Counted from the first letter of the stretch, positions 42,386-53,593 are shown. The stretch: 64,000 nt of DNA from Halomonas getboli (GCF_023094245.1 NZ_JALMEW010000001.1:186001-250000); one strand, 5' to 3'. Notes: generated by a model from the letters alone, not told the origin. A program made the numbers and translations.

Positions 42386-43567
42386 ATGTCCATGAGCGAG
42401 AGTCACAGGATGCCGACTGCCGCCGCGCCGACCACCCCGATGGGTCGCTACCGTGCCGATCTCGAACGCGACGACTTCGCGTACGATCCTGCCCAGGAGC
42501 AGGCCGTGGCGCATCTGCAGCGCCTCTTCGATGAGCTGCTGGCCAGGCCGCGCGACAGCGCCCGACCGGCGCCGGCGGGCAAGGGGCTGAAGTCGCGCAT
42601 GGCCGGGCTGTTCGGCAAGCGCAGCGAGCCCGAGGCGCCGGCACTGCCCGAGGTGACGGGGCTCTACTTCTGGGGCGGCGTGGGGCGCGGCAAGACCTAC
42701 CTGGTGGATACCTTCTTCGAGGCGCTGCCGTTCCCGGAGAAGATGCGTACCCATTTCCATCGCTTCATGCAGCGGGTGCACAACGAGCTCGAGCATTACA
42801 AGGGCGAGAAGAATCCGCTGACCCTGGTGGCCGACAAGTTCGCCACCGAGGCGCGGGTGATCTGCTTCGACGAATTCTTCGTCAAGGACATCACCGACGC
42901 GATGATCCTGGCCAACCTGCTCGAGGCGCTGTTCGCCCGCGGCGTGGTGCTGGTGGCGACCTCGAACATCGTGCCGGCCGAGCTCTACAAGGATGGCCTG
43001 CAGCGGGCGCGCTTCCTGCCGGCGATCGACCTGCTGGAGCGCCACTGCGAGGTGGTCAACGTCGACTCCGGCATCGACTACCGGCTGCGCGCCCTGGAGC
43101 GCGCCGAGATCTTCCATACGCCGCTGGACGAGGCCGCCGAGGACGAGCTGGCGCGCAGCTTTCGTGAGATCGCCGGCCACGAGGGCGAGAGCGGGGCACC
43201 GATCGAGATCAACCATCGGGTACTGCACAGCCGCCGGCTCCATGACGACGTGGTGTGGTTCGAATTCGAGGAGCTCTGCGACGGGCCGCGCAGCCAGAAC
43301 GACTACATCGAGCTGGCGCGCGAGTATCACAGCGTGCTGGTGTCCAACGTGCCGCGCATGGACGGCGCCAGCGACGATCAGGCGAGGCGCTTCATCAACA
43401 TGGTCGACGAGTTCTATGATCGCGGCGTCAAGCTGCTGATGTCCGCCGAGGCGCCGGCCGAGCGGCTCTACCGCGACGGCAAGCTGGAATTCGAGTTCGA
43501 GCGCACCCTCTCACGGCTGCAGGAGATGCAGTCGAGGGAGTATCTGGCCCTGCCGCACAAGCCCTAG
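42386..43567 (+). CDS. zapE: Cell division ATPase ZapE (AFG1 family)
   Basis: P-loop ATPase of 393 residues. Walker A is GGVGRGKTYL and Walker B is VICFDEFFVKDITDA; ALFARGVVLVATSN and ARRFINMVDEFYDRGVKLL are family blocks. ZapE associates with the Z-ring and destabilises FtsZ bundles with ATP. ATG 42386 is taken; ATGs at 42392 and 42410 are possible because the ribosome site is weak. Confidence 0.94.
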   Translation: MSMSESHRMPTAAAPTTPMGRYRADLERDDFAYDPAQEQAVAHLQRLFDELLARPRDSARPAPAGKGLKSRMAGLFGKRSEPEAPALPEVTGLYFWGGVGRGKTYLVDTFFEALPFPEKMRTHFHRFMQRVHNELEHYKGEKNPLTLVADKFATEARVICFDEFFVKDITDAMILANLLEALFARGVVLVATSNIVPAELYKDGLQRARFLPAIDLLERHCEVVNVDSGIDYRLRALERAEIFHTPLDEAAEDELARSFREIAGHEGESGAPIEINHRVLHSRRLHDDVVWFEFEELCDGPRSQNDYIELAREYHSVLVSNVPRMDGASDDQARRFINMVDEFYDRGVKLLMSAEAPAERLYRDGKLEFEFERTLSRLQEMQSREYLALPHKP

Positions 43568-43799
43568 CCGGTGCACGAAAGTCGCTGCGCTCGGCTATAC
43601 GGCGTTAAAAATCAGCTCGTGCGCGAGCCCGGTCAAAGTCCTCATTTACGGCCAGTAAACTCGCACGCGAGCCCGGTCCGCCTTCTCGCTGATTTTTGCC
43701 TTGTCTAGCCTTCGCTCGCTGACTTTTCGACTTTTCGACTTTTCAGATGTTGGCTTGAGCGTTTTTGTGCAAGGGATTCCTGCCTTGGGGCGGAAAGCA
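43568..43799. repeat. Gene-free stretch with a palindromic element and an octamer repeat
   Basis: No gene is seen between zapE and the rplM promoter. AAAAATCAGC (43607-43616) and GCTGATTTTT (43688-43697) are perfect inverted ends of a 91-base element. The element holds a direct repeat GCGAGCCCGGTC (43623-43634 and 43667-43678) and TTTAC/GTAAA arms around 43644-43658. GACTTTTC is then repeated three times (43721-43744). Confidence 0.65.
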
Positions 43800-43828
43800 T
43801 TGTCCTGGCGGAGTAGGGCGTGTAGAAT
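43800..43828 (+). promoter_or_regulatory. rplM-rpsI promoter
   Basis: A -35 TTGTCC (43800-43805) and -10 TAGAAT (43823-43828) with 17-base spacing. Transcription would start near 43835, leaving a leader of about 100 bases. Confidence 0.65.
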
Positions 43829-43834
43829 TCGCGC

Positions 43835-43934
43835 GCTTGACCGTTGTCGTCCCCGGGCGGCAACCAAGAAAAATAGGGATGGTCCGAACCGCCGAGGCGG
43901 GCAAGACCCAATACATCGATTTGGTGATTCACCC
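43835..43934 (+). promoter_or_regulatory. rplM leader
   Basis: A roughly 100-base untranslated leader containing a CCGCC/GGCGG hairpin near 43890-43902. In E. coli, L13 represses its own rplM-rpsI mRNA through the leader, so this may be the target. No standard rfam-type motif was recognised. Confidence 0.35.
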
Positions 43935-44363
43935 ATGAAGACGTTCACTGCCAAGCCGCAGTCCGTCCAGCGCGACTGGTACGTCGTCGACGCTGCGGAC
44001 AAGACTCTGGGCCGTCTGGCCACCGAGATCGCTCGCCGCCTGCGTGGCAAGCACAAGCCGGAATACACCCCGCACGTTGACACCGGCGACTACATCGTCG
44101 TGATCAACGCCGAGAAGGTGAAGGTTACCGGCAACAAGGCGAGCGCCAAGAACTACTACCGTCACACCGGTTATCCGGGTGGCCTGCGCTCCATGAACTT
44201 CGAGAAGATGATCGCTCACGCACCGGAGCGCGTCATCGAGTCCGCGGTCAAGGGCATGCTCCCGAAGGGTCCGCTGGGTCGTGCCATGTACTCCAAGCTC
44301 AAGGTCTACGCCGGCACCGAGCATCCGCACGCCGCGCAGCAGCCGCAAGAACTGAACATCTGA
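43935..44363 (+). CDS. rplM: 50S ribosomal protein L13
   Basis: Protein of 142 residues, the standard length. [40 protein letters not shown] and [18 protein letters not shown] are L13 signatures. First gene of rplM-rpsI. Codon use is strongly biased to C-ending codons as for highly expressed genes. Confidence 0.98.
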   Translation: MKTFTAKPQSVQRDWYVVDAADKTLGRLATEIARRLRGKHKPEYTPHVDTGDYIVVINAEKVKVTGNKASAKNYYRHTGYPGGLRSMNFEKMIAHAPERVIESAVKGMLPKGPLGRAMYSKLKVYAGTEHPHAAQQPQELNI

Positions 44364-44376
44364 GGGAGTTTTCGCC

Positions 44377-44766
44377 ATGACACAGCAGTATTACGGTACC
44401 GGTCGCCGCAAGACCTCTACCGCCCGCGTCTTCCTGAAGCCGGGCACCGGCAAGATCACCGTCAACAACCGTGAGCTGGACGAGTTCTTCGGCCGCGTCA
44501 CCGGCCGCATGGTGGTCCGTCAGCCGCTCGAGCTGACCGAGACCCTCGGCCAGTTCGACGTCTACGTGACCGTCAAGGGTGGCGGCGGCAGCGCCCAGGC
44601 CGGCGCCATCCGTCACGGCCTGACCCGCGCCCTGATCCAGTACAACGAAGACTTCCGCAAGCCGCTGCGCGATGCCGGTTACGTCACTCGTGACGCCCGT
44701 GAAGTCGAGCGTAAGAAGATCGGTCTGCGCAAGGCCCGTCGTCGTCCGCAGTTCTCCAAGCGCTGA
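44377..44766 (+). CDS. rpsI: 30S ribosomal protein S9
   Basis: Protein of 129 residues. [15 protein letters not shown] at the N-terminus and the basic tail [10 protein letters not shown] that reaches the P-site tRNA are typical. It follows rplM by 13 bases with AGGGAG upstream and ends at a strong terminator. Confidence 0.98.
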   Translation: MTQQYYGTGRRKTSTARVFLKPGTGKITVNNRELDEFFGRVTGRMVVRQPLELTETLGQFDVYVTVKGGGGSAQAGAIRHGLTRALIQYNEDFRKPLRDAGYVTRDAREVERKKIGLRKARRRPQFSKR

Positions 44767-44787
44767 TCTGCGACGAGCCTCGTCAAG

Positions 44788-44821
44788 AACGCCCGGGTCC
44801 CAGGACCCGGGCGTTTTTTTG
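44788..44821 (+). terminator. Intrinsic terminator of rplM-rpsI
   Basis: AACGCCCGGGTCC pairs with GGACCCGGGCGTT around a two-base loop and is followed by seven or eight T residues. Confidence 0.95.
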
Positions 44822-44972
44822 TGCGAGGTCAAGAATCTGCCGCCTGTGGCCCGGGTGTCGCGGAGGGTGTGTTGTGCGGGATGCGGCCTTTACCTACCAT
44901 GGAATGCATTCCTTGCTGCGTCGTCGCGGCTCCGCCGGTCCAGCCGGCCAGCTGAAAGGGAGAATGACAACA

Positions 44973-45572
44973 ATGACAGACAGCGGCGTGAACAAGGGGC
45001 GGCGCCGTTTCCTCGTGGGAGCCACCACCGTCGTCGGCGCCATCGGAGCGGTCGGCGTGGCGGTGCCCTTCGTGGCCTCCTGGCAGCCCAGCGCGCGAGC
45101 GCGGGCCGCGGGGGCGCCGATCAAGGCCGATATCTCCAAGCTCGAGCCCGGTCAGCGCATGATCGTCGAGTGGCGCGGTCGGCCGATCTGGATTCTCAAT
45201 CGCACGCCCGAGATGATCGCGCGGACCGAGGCGCTGGGCGCCGATCGCCTGGCCGATCCCGATTCCCGTGAGCCGCAGCAGCCCGACTATGCCGACGGGC
45301 CGATGCGCGCCATTCGCCCCGAGATCGGGGTGCTGATCGGCATCTGCACGCATCTGGGCTGTTCGCCGCTGTTCAAGCCGGACCCCGATGCCGAGGGCGT
45401 CGGCGTCGCGAACTGGCCGGGCGGCTTCTTCTGCCCCTGTCACGGGTCGCGCTTCGACCTGGCGGGCCGCGTGTTCGTCAACGTGCCGGCGCCGCTCAAC
45501 CTCGAGGTTCCCCCGTATCGCTTCGAGAGCGACGACGTGATCGTCGTCGGCGAGGATGAGGAGACGGCCTGA
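44973..45572 (+). CDS. petA: Ubiquinol-cytochrome c reductase Rieske iron-sulfur subunit
   Basis: Rieske protein of 199 residues. A twin-arginine-like N-terminus (GRRRFLVGATTVVGA) with one membrane helix precedes the 2Fe-2S domain, with ligands in CTHLGC and CPCHGS. It takes electrons from ubiquinol at the Qo site. ATG 44973 is preferred over 44964 because GGGAG at 44958-44962 is then ten bases rather than one base away. First of petABC, starting about 150 bases after a terminator. Confidence 0.95.
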   Translation: MTDSGVNKGRRRFLVGATTVVGAIGAVGVAVPFVASWQPSARARAAGAPIKADISKLEPGQRMIVEWRGRPIWILNRTPEMIARTEALGADRLADPDSREPQQPDYADGPMRAIRPEIGVLIGICTHLGCSPLFKPDPDAEGVGVANWPGGFFCPCHGSRFDLAGRVFVNVPAPLNLEVPPYRFESDDVIVVGEDEETA

Positions 45573-46834
45573 TGGCAGACCCGAACAAGCCCAAGGCGGA
45601 ACGTGGCGTCATGCGCTGGGTCGACGATCGCTTCCCGGCGACCCAGATGTGGCAGGAGCATCTGTCGAGGTATTACGCGCCGAAGAACTTCAACGTCTGG
45701 TATTTCTTCGGTTCGCTGGCGCTGCTGGTGCTGGTCAACCAGATCCTCACCGGTATCTGGCTGACCATGAGCTTCAATCCCTCCGCGGAAGGCGCCTTCG
45801 CCTCGGTGGAGTACATCATGCGCGACGTGGAGTGGGGCTGGCTGATCCGCTACATGCACTCCACCGGCGCCTCGGCGTTCTTCATCGTGGTCTATCTGCA
45901 CATGTTCCGCGGCCTGCTCTACGGCTCCTATCGGGCGCCGCGGGAGCTGGTGTGGATCTTCGGCATGGCGATCTATCTGGCGCTGATGGCCGAGGCGTTC
46001 ATGGGTTATCTGCTGCCCTGGGGGCAGATGTCCTACTGGGGGGCGCAGGTGATCATCTCGCTGTTCTCGGCCATTCCCGGCATCGGGCCCGACCTGGCCC
46101 AGTGGATCCGCGGCGACTACCTGATCTCCGGCATCACCCTGAACCGTTTCTTCGCCCTGCACGTGGTGGCGCTGCCGATCGTGATCCTGGCGCTGGTGGT
46201 GCTGCACATCATCGCCCTGCACGAGGTGGGGTCCAACAACCCCGACGGCATCGACATCAAGGCCAGGAAAGACGAGAGCGGCAGGCCCTTGGACGGCATC
46301 CCCTTCCATCCCTACTACACGGTCAAGGACCTGGTCGGGGTGGCGGTGTTCCTGTTCGTGTTCTGCGGCGTGATCTTCTACTTCCCGGAAGGCGGCGGCT
46401 ACTTCCTCGAGAAGCCCAACTTCGAGCCGGCCGACCCGCTGAAGACGCCGGATCATATCGCGCCGGTGTGGTACTTCACGCCCTTCTACGCGATCCTGCG
46501 CGCCATCACCTTCTCGCTGTTCGGCCTCGAGGCCAAGTTCCTCGGCGTGCTGTGCATGGGGGCGGCCATCGCGGTGCTGTTCGTGCTGCCCTGGCTGGAT
46601 CGCAGCCGAGTGCGCTCCATTCGCTACAAGGGTTGGGTCTCGAAGCTGATGCTGGCGCTGTTCGCGGCCAGCTTCGTCACGCTCGGCGTGCTCGGCGTGC
46701 TGCCACCGACCACGGCGCGCACGGCGCTGGCCCAGCTCTGTACCGTGATCTACTTCGCCTTCTTTCTGCTGATGCCGTTCTACAGCCGCTGGGAGAAGAC
46801 CAAACCCGTTCCGGAGAGGGTGACTGGCCGATGA
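45572..46834 (+). CDS. petB: Cytochrome b of the bc1 complex
   Basis: Membrane protein of 420 residues with eight or more helices. Paired heme-ligand histidines lie in YMHSTGASAFFIVVYLHMFRG and in the FALHVVALPIVILALVVLHI helix. The quinone-site PEWY motif reads APVWYFTPFYA here, a proline-to-valine variant region seen in related proteins. ATG overlaps the petA stop (TGATG). Confidence 0.96.
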   Translation: MADPNKPKAERGVMRWVDDRFPATQMWQEHLSRYYAPKNFNVWYFFGSLALLVLVNQILTGIWLTMSFNPSAEGAFASVEYIMRDVEWGWLIRYMHSTGASAFFIVVYLHMFRGLLYGSYRAPRELVWIFGMAIYLALMAEAFMGYLLPWGQMSYWGAQVIISLFSAIPGIGPDLAQWIRGDYLISGITLNRFFALHVVALPIVILALVVLHIIALHEVGSNNPDGIDIKARKDESGRPLDGIPFHPYYTVKDLVGVAVFLFVFCGVIFYFPEGGGYFLEKPNFEPADPLKTPDHIAPVWYFTPFYAILRAITFSLFGLEAKFLGVLCMGAAIAVLFVLPWLDRSRVRSIRYKGWVSKLMLALFAASFVTLGVLGVLPPTTARTALAQLCTVIYFAFFLLMPFYSRWEKTKPVPERVTGR

Positions 46835-47598
46835 AAACGCGACTGCTGGCCCTGCTCCTGATGCTGCTGCCGACGCTCGGCTTCGCCGCCGGTGACGGGG
46901 TGCATCTGCGCGAGATGACGCCGGACCTGAGGGATCGGGCGTCGCTGCAGCGGGGCATGAAACTCTTCGTCAACTACTGCATGGGCTGTCATTCGCTGCA
47001 GTATCAGCGCTTCTCGCGGGCGGCGGAGGATCTGGACATGCCCCGGGATCTGGTGGAAGACAATCTGATCTTTTCCTCCGGGCTCGGCTTCAACGACCAG
47101 ATGCGCAGCGCCATGTCGGCCGACGACGGAGAGGGCTGGTTCGGCGCGGCGCCGCCGGACCTGACCCTGGAGGCGCGGCTGCGCGGCAGCGACTGGATCT
47201 ACTCCTATCTGCTCGGCTTCTATCGCGATCCGTCGCGGCCCACCGGCGTCAACAATCGGGTCTTCCCGCTGGTGGCCATGCCCAACGTGCTGGAGCCGCT
47301 GCAGGGCGTGCAGGAGAAGGTCTGCGCCGCCTCCGAGCATCCCGCCGAGGGCGCCGAGATCGACCCGCTCACCGGCAAGTACCAGTCCTGCGAGGTTCTC
47401 AAGGTGACGCGGCCGGGCGCCATGGCGCCCGAAGGGTTCGAGGGTGCGGTCTACGACCTGACCAACTTCCTGGCCTACGTCGGCGAGCCGTCCCGGCTGA
47501 AGGCCGAGGCGCTGGCGCCGAAGGTGCTGATCTTCATCCTCATCTTCGGTGTCATCGCCTATTTGCTCAAGCGCGAATACTGGCGCGACATTCACTGA
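46831..47598 (+). CDS. petC: Cytochrome c1
   Basis: Protein of 255 residues with a signal peptide (cut near GFAAG, residue 20), the heme site C50-M-G-C53-H54, an axial-ligand methionine region near LVAMPNVLEPL, and a C-terminal anchor helix. It passes electrons from the Rieske centre to cytochrome c. Overlaps petB by four bases. Confidence 0.96.
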   Translation: MKTRLLALLLMLLPTLGFAAGDGVHLREMTPDLRDRASLQRGMKLFVNYCMGCHSLQYQRFSRAAEDLDMPRDLVEDNLIFSSGLGFNDQMRSAMSADDGEGWFGAAPPDLTLEARLRGSDWIYSYLLGFYRDPSRPTGVNNRVFPLVAMPNVLEPLQGVQEKVCAASEHPAEGAEIDPLTGKYQSCEVLKVTRPGAMAPEGFEGAVYDLTNFLAYVGEPSRLKAEALAPKVLIFILIFGVIAYLLKREYWRDIH

Positions 47599-47609
47599 GG
47601 CATCCGGCC

Positions 47610-47645
47610 GCCCGGGGCGCATGGCATCGGTCATGCGCCCCGGGC
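47610..47645. terminator. 14-bp GC-rich hairpin after petC
   Basis: GCCCGGGGCGCATG pairs perfectly with CATGCGCCCCGGGC across eight bases. No T-tract follows, so it may terminate weakly or protect the petABC 3' end. Confidence 0.55.
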
Positions 47646-47738
47646 GTGTGCCGGGACGATCGCGCGGTGCCACACGACGCCCCGAGAGGCGATGCGTCGT
47701 GTTATCATGCCGCCACGAACTGATGCGAGGATGGTTTC

Positions 47739-48365
47739 ATGGGTGTAGTGGCCAAGCGGTCATCGATGATCTTCTATTCCGGGGGCGATGATCATTACAG
47801 TCATCGGGTGCGTATCGTGCTCGCCGAGAAGGGCGTGGCAGTGGATATCGTCGAGGTCACCGAGGAGAGCCACCCCGAGGAGCTCGCCGACCTCAATCCC
47901 TATAACAGCGTGCCCACGCTGCTCGACCGGGATCTGGTGCTCTACGAATCCAAGGTGATGATGGAGTACCTCGACGAGCGGTTCCCGCATCCGCCGCTGC
48001 TGCCGGTCTATCCGGTCGCCCGGGCGCAGAGTCGGCTGTGGATGCACCGCATCGAGCGCGAGTGGTGCCCGATGGTCGAGCAGATCCAGAACGGCTCGAA
48101 GAAGGAGGCCGAGAAGGCCCGCAAGGAGCTGCGCGAGAGCCTGGTCGGCATCTCGCCGATCTTCGAGGACATGCCGTTCTTCATGAGCGAGGAGTTCACC
48201 CTGGTGGACTGCTGCCTGGCCCCGATCCTGTGGCGCCTGCCGGCGCTCGGCATCGAGCTGCCGGAGAAGCAGATCAAGCCGCTGATGGGCTACATGGAGC
48301 GCGTCTTCGATCGCGAGGGCTTCAAGGCCTCGCTGAGCGAAGCCGAGCGCGAGATGCGTCCCTGA
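47739..48365 (+). CDS. sspA: Stringent starvation protein A
   Basis: RNA-polymerase-binding protein of 208 residues with a GST fold: thioredoxin-like N-terminus ([23 protein letters not shown]) and helical C-terminus ([18 protein letters not shown]). It alters sigma-70 promoter use in starvation and acid stress. It lies downstream of petABC and upstream of sspB, the common order in gammaproteobacteria. Confidence 0.95.
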   Translation: MGVVAKRSSMIFYSGGDDHYSHRVRIVLAEKGVAVDIVEVTEESHPEELADLNPYNSVPTLLDRDLVLYESKVMMEYLDERFPHPPLLPVYPVARAQSRLWMHRIEREWCPMVEQIQNGSKKEAEKARKELRESLVGISPIFEDMPFFMSEEFTLVDCCLAPILWRLPALGIELPEKQIKPLMGYMERVFDREGFKASLSEAEREMRP

Positions 48366-48420
48366 ATGTTCTTTCCCGCCCCGGCGTGACGCCGGGGCCG
48401 CTTTACTGGAGGGCCAACCG

Positions 48421-48888
48421 ATGCAATCGAGCCGTCCCTATATTGCCCGGGCCCTGTACGAGTGGCTGCTGGACAACGAGCTGACGCCCTATATCGTGGT
48501 CGATGCCGAGCAGGCGGGCGTCGAGGTGCCGCGACAGTTCGTGCAGAACGGCCAGATCGTGCTCAACCTCGGCGTCAGCGCCATTCGCGACCTGTCGATG
48601 ACCAATGAGGCCATCGCCTTCTCGGCGCGCTTCGGCGGTCAGCCGACGCAGATCATGGTGCCGACCGAGGCGCTGATCGCCCTGTACGCTCGTGAGAACG
48701 GCGTCGGCATGGTGTTCGGTCACGAGCCGGTGATGCCGGCCGACGATGCCAACGACGTGGCGGACGAGGCCTCGGAAGACGAAGCGCCGGGGCTGTCCAG
48801 CGTCGAGCGTGATGACGACACCAGCGCCGGCGGCGAGTCGGAAGAGGCGCCGAAGAAGGGGCGTCCCTCGCTGCGCGTGGTCAAGTAG
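48421..48888 (+). CDS. sspB: ClpXP adaptor SspB
   Basis: Adaptor of 155 residues that brings ssrA-tagged peptides to ClpXP. The folded substrate-binding part (RPYIARALYEWLLDNELTPYIVVDA) covers residues 5-110. An acidic flexible linker leads to the C-terminal ClpX-binding tail PSLRVVK. Follows sspA and ends at a terminator. Confidence 0.95.
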   Translation: MQSSRPYIARALYEWLLDNELTPYIVVDAEQAGVEVPRQFVQNGQIVLNLGVSAIRDLSMTNEAIAFSARFGGQPTQIMVPTEALIALYARENGVGMVFGHEPVMPADDANDVADEASEDEAPGLSSVERDDDTSAGGESEEAPKKGRPSLRVVK

Positions 48889-48914
48889 CGCTCACGGCAC
48901 CGCGAGCGGAAACG

Positions 48915-48948
48915 AAAAACGGCAGGCCCTTGGGCCTGCCGTTTTTTT
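48915..48948. terminator. Bidirectional terminator after sspB
   Basis: AAAAACGGCAGGCCC, loop TT, GGGCCTGCCGTTTTTTT. It separates sspAB from the convergent dolP. Confidence 0.95.
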
Positions 48949-48979
48949 CGCCTGGCGGCGGTTCTCGGTCGATCGGGCC

Positions 48980-49569
48980 TCAGTCGAGATAGTCGAACAC
49001 CTTGACGATGCGCTGCATGCCACCGACGTTGCGGACGGCAGTGACGATGCGCTCGGCTTCCGCGCGGCGCACGATGCCCATCAGGTAGACGCTGTCGTTC
49101 TCGGTGACGATGCGCAGGTGGCTGGAGTCGATGCTCTCGTCGGCGACCAGGGCCGTGCGGATCCGCGTCTCGAGCCAGGTGTCGGCGAGTCGCTGGCTGG
49201 CCGGCAGGTTGGCGGCCACGCTCAGCTGATTGTGGACGCGACGCACGTTGCGGACCTCGTCGGCCACGCGTTCGGCCATGTCCTTGAGCTCCTGGCTCGG
49301 TACCTGGCCGGTCAGCAGCACCACGCCGTTGTAGCTGTCGACGTTGATGCGTGCGTCGCCGAGGCGCGCGTCGGTGGTGCCGAGGTTGTGCGAGATCTTG
49401 GTCTCGATGCTGTCGTCCTCGACCTTGGTGCCGGCGGTGCGCTCGCTGTAGTTCTCGTTGATGGGGCCGGAGGTGGTGGCCGCCGTCATGGTGGTACAGC
49501 CGGACAGGGTCAGCAGCAGGGCCAGCGGCAGGCCGATCAGGAGGCGGGGCTTGTTGTCGATCATGGGCA

Positions 49570-49570
<1 letters not shown>
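48980..49570 (-). CDS. dolP: Outer-membrane lipoprotein DolP with two BON domains
   Basis: Lipoprotein of 196 residues. The signal peptide ends in the lipobox LSGC, followed by two BON domains (DARINVDSYNGVVLLTGQVPS and LRIVTENDSVYLMGIV). DolP (YraP) sits in the outer membrane at division sites and supports BAM function. The start may be 49570, which overlaps the diaA stop (TGATG), or 49564, two codons later. Confidence 0.92.
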
Positions 49571-50540
<970 letters not shown>

Positions 50541-50557
<17 letters not shown>

Positions 50558-52304
50558 CGCCGAAGGCGTTCATGTCGATCGCCGGCTGCGGCACGCCGTC
50601 CTCGAAGCGGGCCCAGGGCAGCTGGCGATGGATGCGGCCGTCCTGGTCGGCGCTCAGGGTGCCGGTGGCGCCGAACATCTCGCTGCCGGGGATGGCCTGG
50701 AACTGCGGCAGCCGGCGGGCCAGCTCGTAGGCGTCCACGCCCATGGCCATCAGGCGGAACAGGTTGGGATCGGACTCGTCGCGCAGCTGGCGGTAGCTGT
50801 CGAGGAAGGGCAGGGCCTCTTCGCCGCCCACTGCGGCATCCGGGATCTGCCAGGGGATGTCGACGAACATCACGCCGTCCAGATCCTTGTCGAGGCGCGG
50901 CTGTGGGCGGCCCTCGTAGAGATGCGAGGTGGCGTAGACCGGCAGCCCCTGCTCGTAGGCGTAGTAGTCGATGGTCGGCGGCACCTGGCGGGCGTACTCG
51001 GGCAGCGCCAGCAGGAACAGCATGTCGGCGCGGTTCGAGCCCAGCGCGCGGCGGGTGCTCTCGGTGGCCGGCCGGCCCGGATTGTAGCGCACGGCATTGG
51101 CGATCGTGCCGTCGCGCTCGCGCCAGGCGCTGGCGAAGGCCTCGCCGACGCGGCGGCCCCAGGCGTTGTCCGGCACCAGCAGCGAGGCGGTCCGTCGGCC
51201 GTCCTGGCGGCCGCGGGCGGCGACCTCGCGGGCCTCGTCCTCGGCGGAGAGGCCGTACTGGAAGAGCCCCTGGGCGCTGCTGTGTTCATCCTCGCCGTAG
51301 TTGAGCGCCAGGGTCGGCATCGGCACGCTGTCGCGGCGCTCCAGGGCGGTGACGGCGTCCTTGTCCAGCGGGCCGATGACCACCTGGGCGCCGTCCTGCT
51401 TGGCTTCCCGGTAGAGGGCGTCGAAGTTGCCGCCGGAGGAGTCGATGAAGGTCAGCTGGGCGCCGCTGGCGCCGCCGTTGACGGTGCTCATGTGGTGGGC
51501 GCGCAGGCCTTCCTCGATGGCGTCGGCCACCCCGGCCAGGGGGCCGGACTCGGGCAGGAAGACGGCGATGTGGCGCACGTCCTGGCCGCGCAGGTCGCGC
51601 AGCGCCAGGATCTTGGCCGGCAGCTGGCGCGCCGCGGGATGGTCGGGATGGCTGTTGCGCCAGTCGTCGAGGCGGGCGAACAGGCGCTCGATGTCGCCGC
51701 CGCTGGCGCGGACCAGCTCGGCCAGGTCGAGCCAGGCCTGGGTCGGCTCGCTGGCGCCGTCGCGCAGCTCGTCGATGGCGCCGGGCGCCAGTCGCGAGAG
51801 CTGCTCCCAGATCGGGTCGTTGAGGTCGAGGCGCCCGCTGCTGGCCTGCAGCTGCAGCAGCGCCTTGGCGGCGGCGCGAGGTTCGTCGACCTGGCCCAGG
51901 GCGCGGGCCTGGCGCTCGCGCAGCAGCTCGGCCTGGTCGCGGGGCAGCTGCAGTTCGCCGAGCGGCTGGGCGGCCTGGATCACCGCCCAGGGATCGTCCT
52001 CGGTCTCGCCCAGATCGGAGAGCAGCATCGCCCAGCGGCCGCGATCCTCGACGGAGAGGCGGCTGTCGTCGATGCCCTTGGCGATCTCCAGTGCCTGGGG
52101 GCGGTTGCCCTGGCGTGCTAGGATATCGGCCGCCTGAAGCCGCGACAGCGCGGCCTGCTCGGGGGCCTGCTGCTCGGCCTGGGCCAGCAGCTGGTCCGGA
52201 TCGCCGACGGGCTGTCGTTCGGTGATGCCAGGCTGGAAGGCGCAGCCGGCCAGCCACAGTGCCACGAAGGCGGCGGCCAGCGGGCCGCGAGACGAAATCT
52301 TCAT
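50541..52304 (-). CDS. lpoA: Outer-membrane lipoprotein activator of PBP1a, LpoA
   Basis: Lipoprotein of 587 residues. The lipobox LAGC near residue 21 marks an outer-membrane anchor. A helical TPR-like N-terminal half (AEQQAPEQAALSRLQAADIL) is followed by a periplasmic-binding-protein-like domain (VRHIAVFLPESGPLAGVADAIEEGL). LpoA crosses the peptidoglycan to activate PBP1a. Divergent from rsmI, with only 46 bases between. Confidence 0.93.
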
Positions 52305-52350
52305 GAATCCTTCCTTGTCCTCACGTGCGAAAAGCTTCCCGGGAGCCTAA

Positions 52351-53208
52351 ATGACAGACGCCATATCAGGGGTATTGTACGTGGTCGCCACGCCGATTGG
52401 GAATCTGGACGACCTGAGCCCCCGTGCCGCGCGGCTGCTGGGCGAGGTCGATCTGGTGGCCGCCGAGGACACTCGGCATACGGCCCGCCTGTTGCGCCAC
52501 CTGGGCGTGGTGCCGCCGATGCTCTCGCTGCATGAGCACAACGAGGCGGCGCGGGTCGAGCGGATCGACGCCCGGCTGGCCGCCGGAGAATCCGTGGCCC
52601 TGGTCAGCGATGCCGGCACGCCGCTGATCAGCGATCCCGGTTTCGTGCTGGTGCGCGAGCTGCGCGCCCGTGGTCGGCGCGTGGTGCCGGTGCCCGGGGC
52701 CTGCGCCCTGGTGGCGGCGCTCTCGGCGGCGGGGCTGCCCACCGATCGCTTCCTGTTCCAGGGCTTCCTGCCGGCCAAGGGCGGGACCCGGCGCGGTCGG
52801 CTCGAGGCGCTGGCCGAGCGCGAGGAGACGCTGGTGTTCTACGAGTCGCCGCATCGCATCCGCGATACCCTGGCCGACCTCGGCGCGGTGCTCGGCGAGC
52901 GCCGGGTGGTGCTGGCCCGGGAGCTGACCAAGACCTTCGAAACGTTCCTCGAGGGCTCGCCCGAGGCGCTGCTGGCGAGGATGGCGGACGACCCTGACCA
53001 GACCCGCGGCGAGTTCGTGGTCATGGTGGCCGGCGCGCCGCCGAAGTCGGCCGACGAGGCCGCCAGCGTCGACGCCGATGCGCTGCTTGCCGCGATGCTG
53101 GCCGAGGGCGTGGGGGTCAAGCAGGCCGCGGCAGTGGCGGCGCGCACCCTGGGCGGCGCCAAGAAGGCCTGGTATGCCCGGGCGCAAACGCTCAAGGACG
53201 GGGATTGA
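52351..53208 (+). CDS. rsmI: 16S rRNA (cytidine1402-2'-O)-methyltransferase
   Basis: SAM-dependent methyltransferase of 285 residues, tetrapyrrole-methylase fold. VVATPIGNLDDLSPRA at the N-terminus, LVSDAGTPLISDPG and FYESPHRI are RsmI motifs. It modifies C1402 together with RsmH, encoded just downstream. The rnpB promoter overlaps its stop codon. Confidence 0.96.
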   Translation: MTDAISGVLYVVATPIGNLDDLSPRAARLLGEVDLVAAEDTRHTARLLRHLGVVPPMLSLHEHNEAARVERIDARLAAGESVALVSDAGTPLISDPGFVLVRELRARGRRVVPVPGACALVAALSAAGLPTDRFLFQGFLPAKGGTRRGRLEALAEREETLVFYESPHRIRDTLADLGAVLGERRVVLARELTKTFETFLEGSPEALLARMADDPDQTRGEFVVMVAGAPPKSADEAASVDADALLAAMLAEGVGVKQAAAVAARTLGGAKKAWYARAQTLKDGD

Positions 53209-53233
53209 GGGGGTGCCAGGGCGCTGGTATGCT
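53205..53233 (+). promoter_or_regulatory. rnpB promoter overlapping the rsmI stop
   Basis: A -35 TTGAGG (53205-53210), which contains the rsmI TGA, and a -10 TATGCT (53228-53233) are spaced by 17 bases. The predicted start, 53240, is exactly the first base of the RNase P RNA. Confidence 0.75.
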
Positions 53234-53239
53234 TGCCGC

Positions 53240-53593
<354 letters not shown>

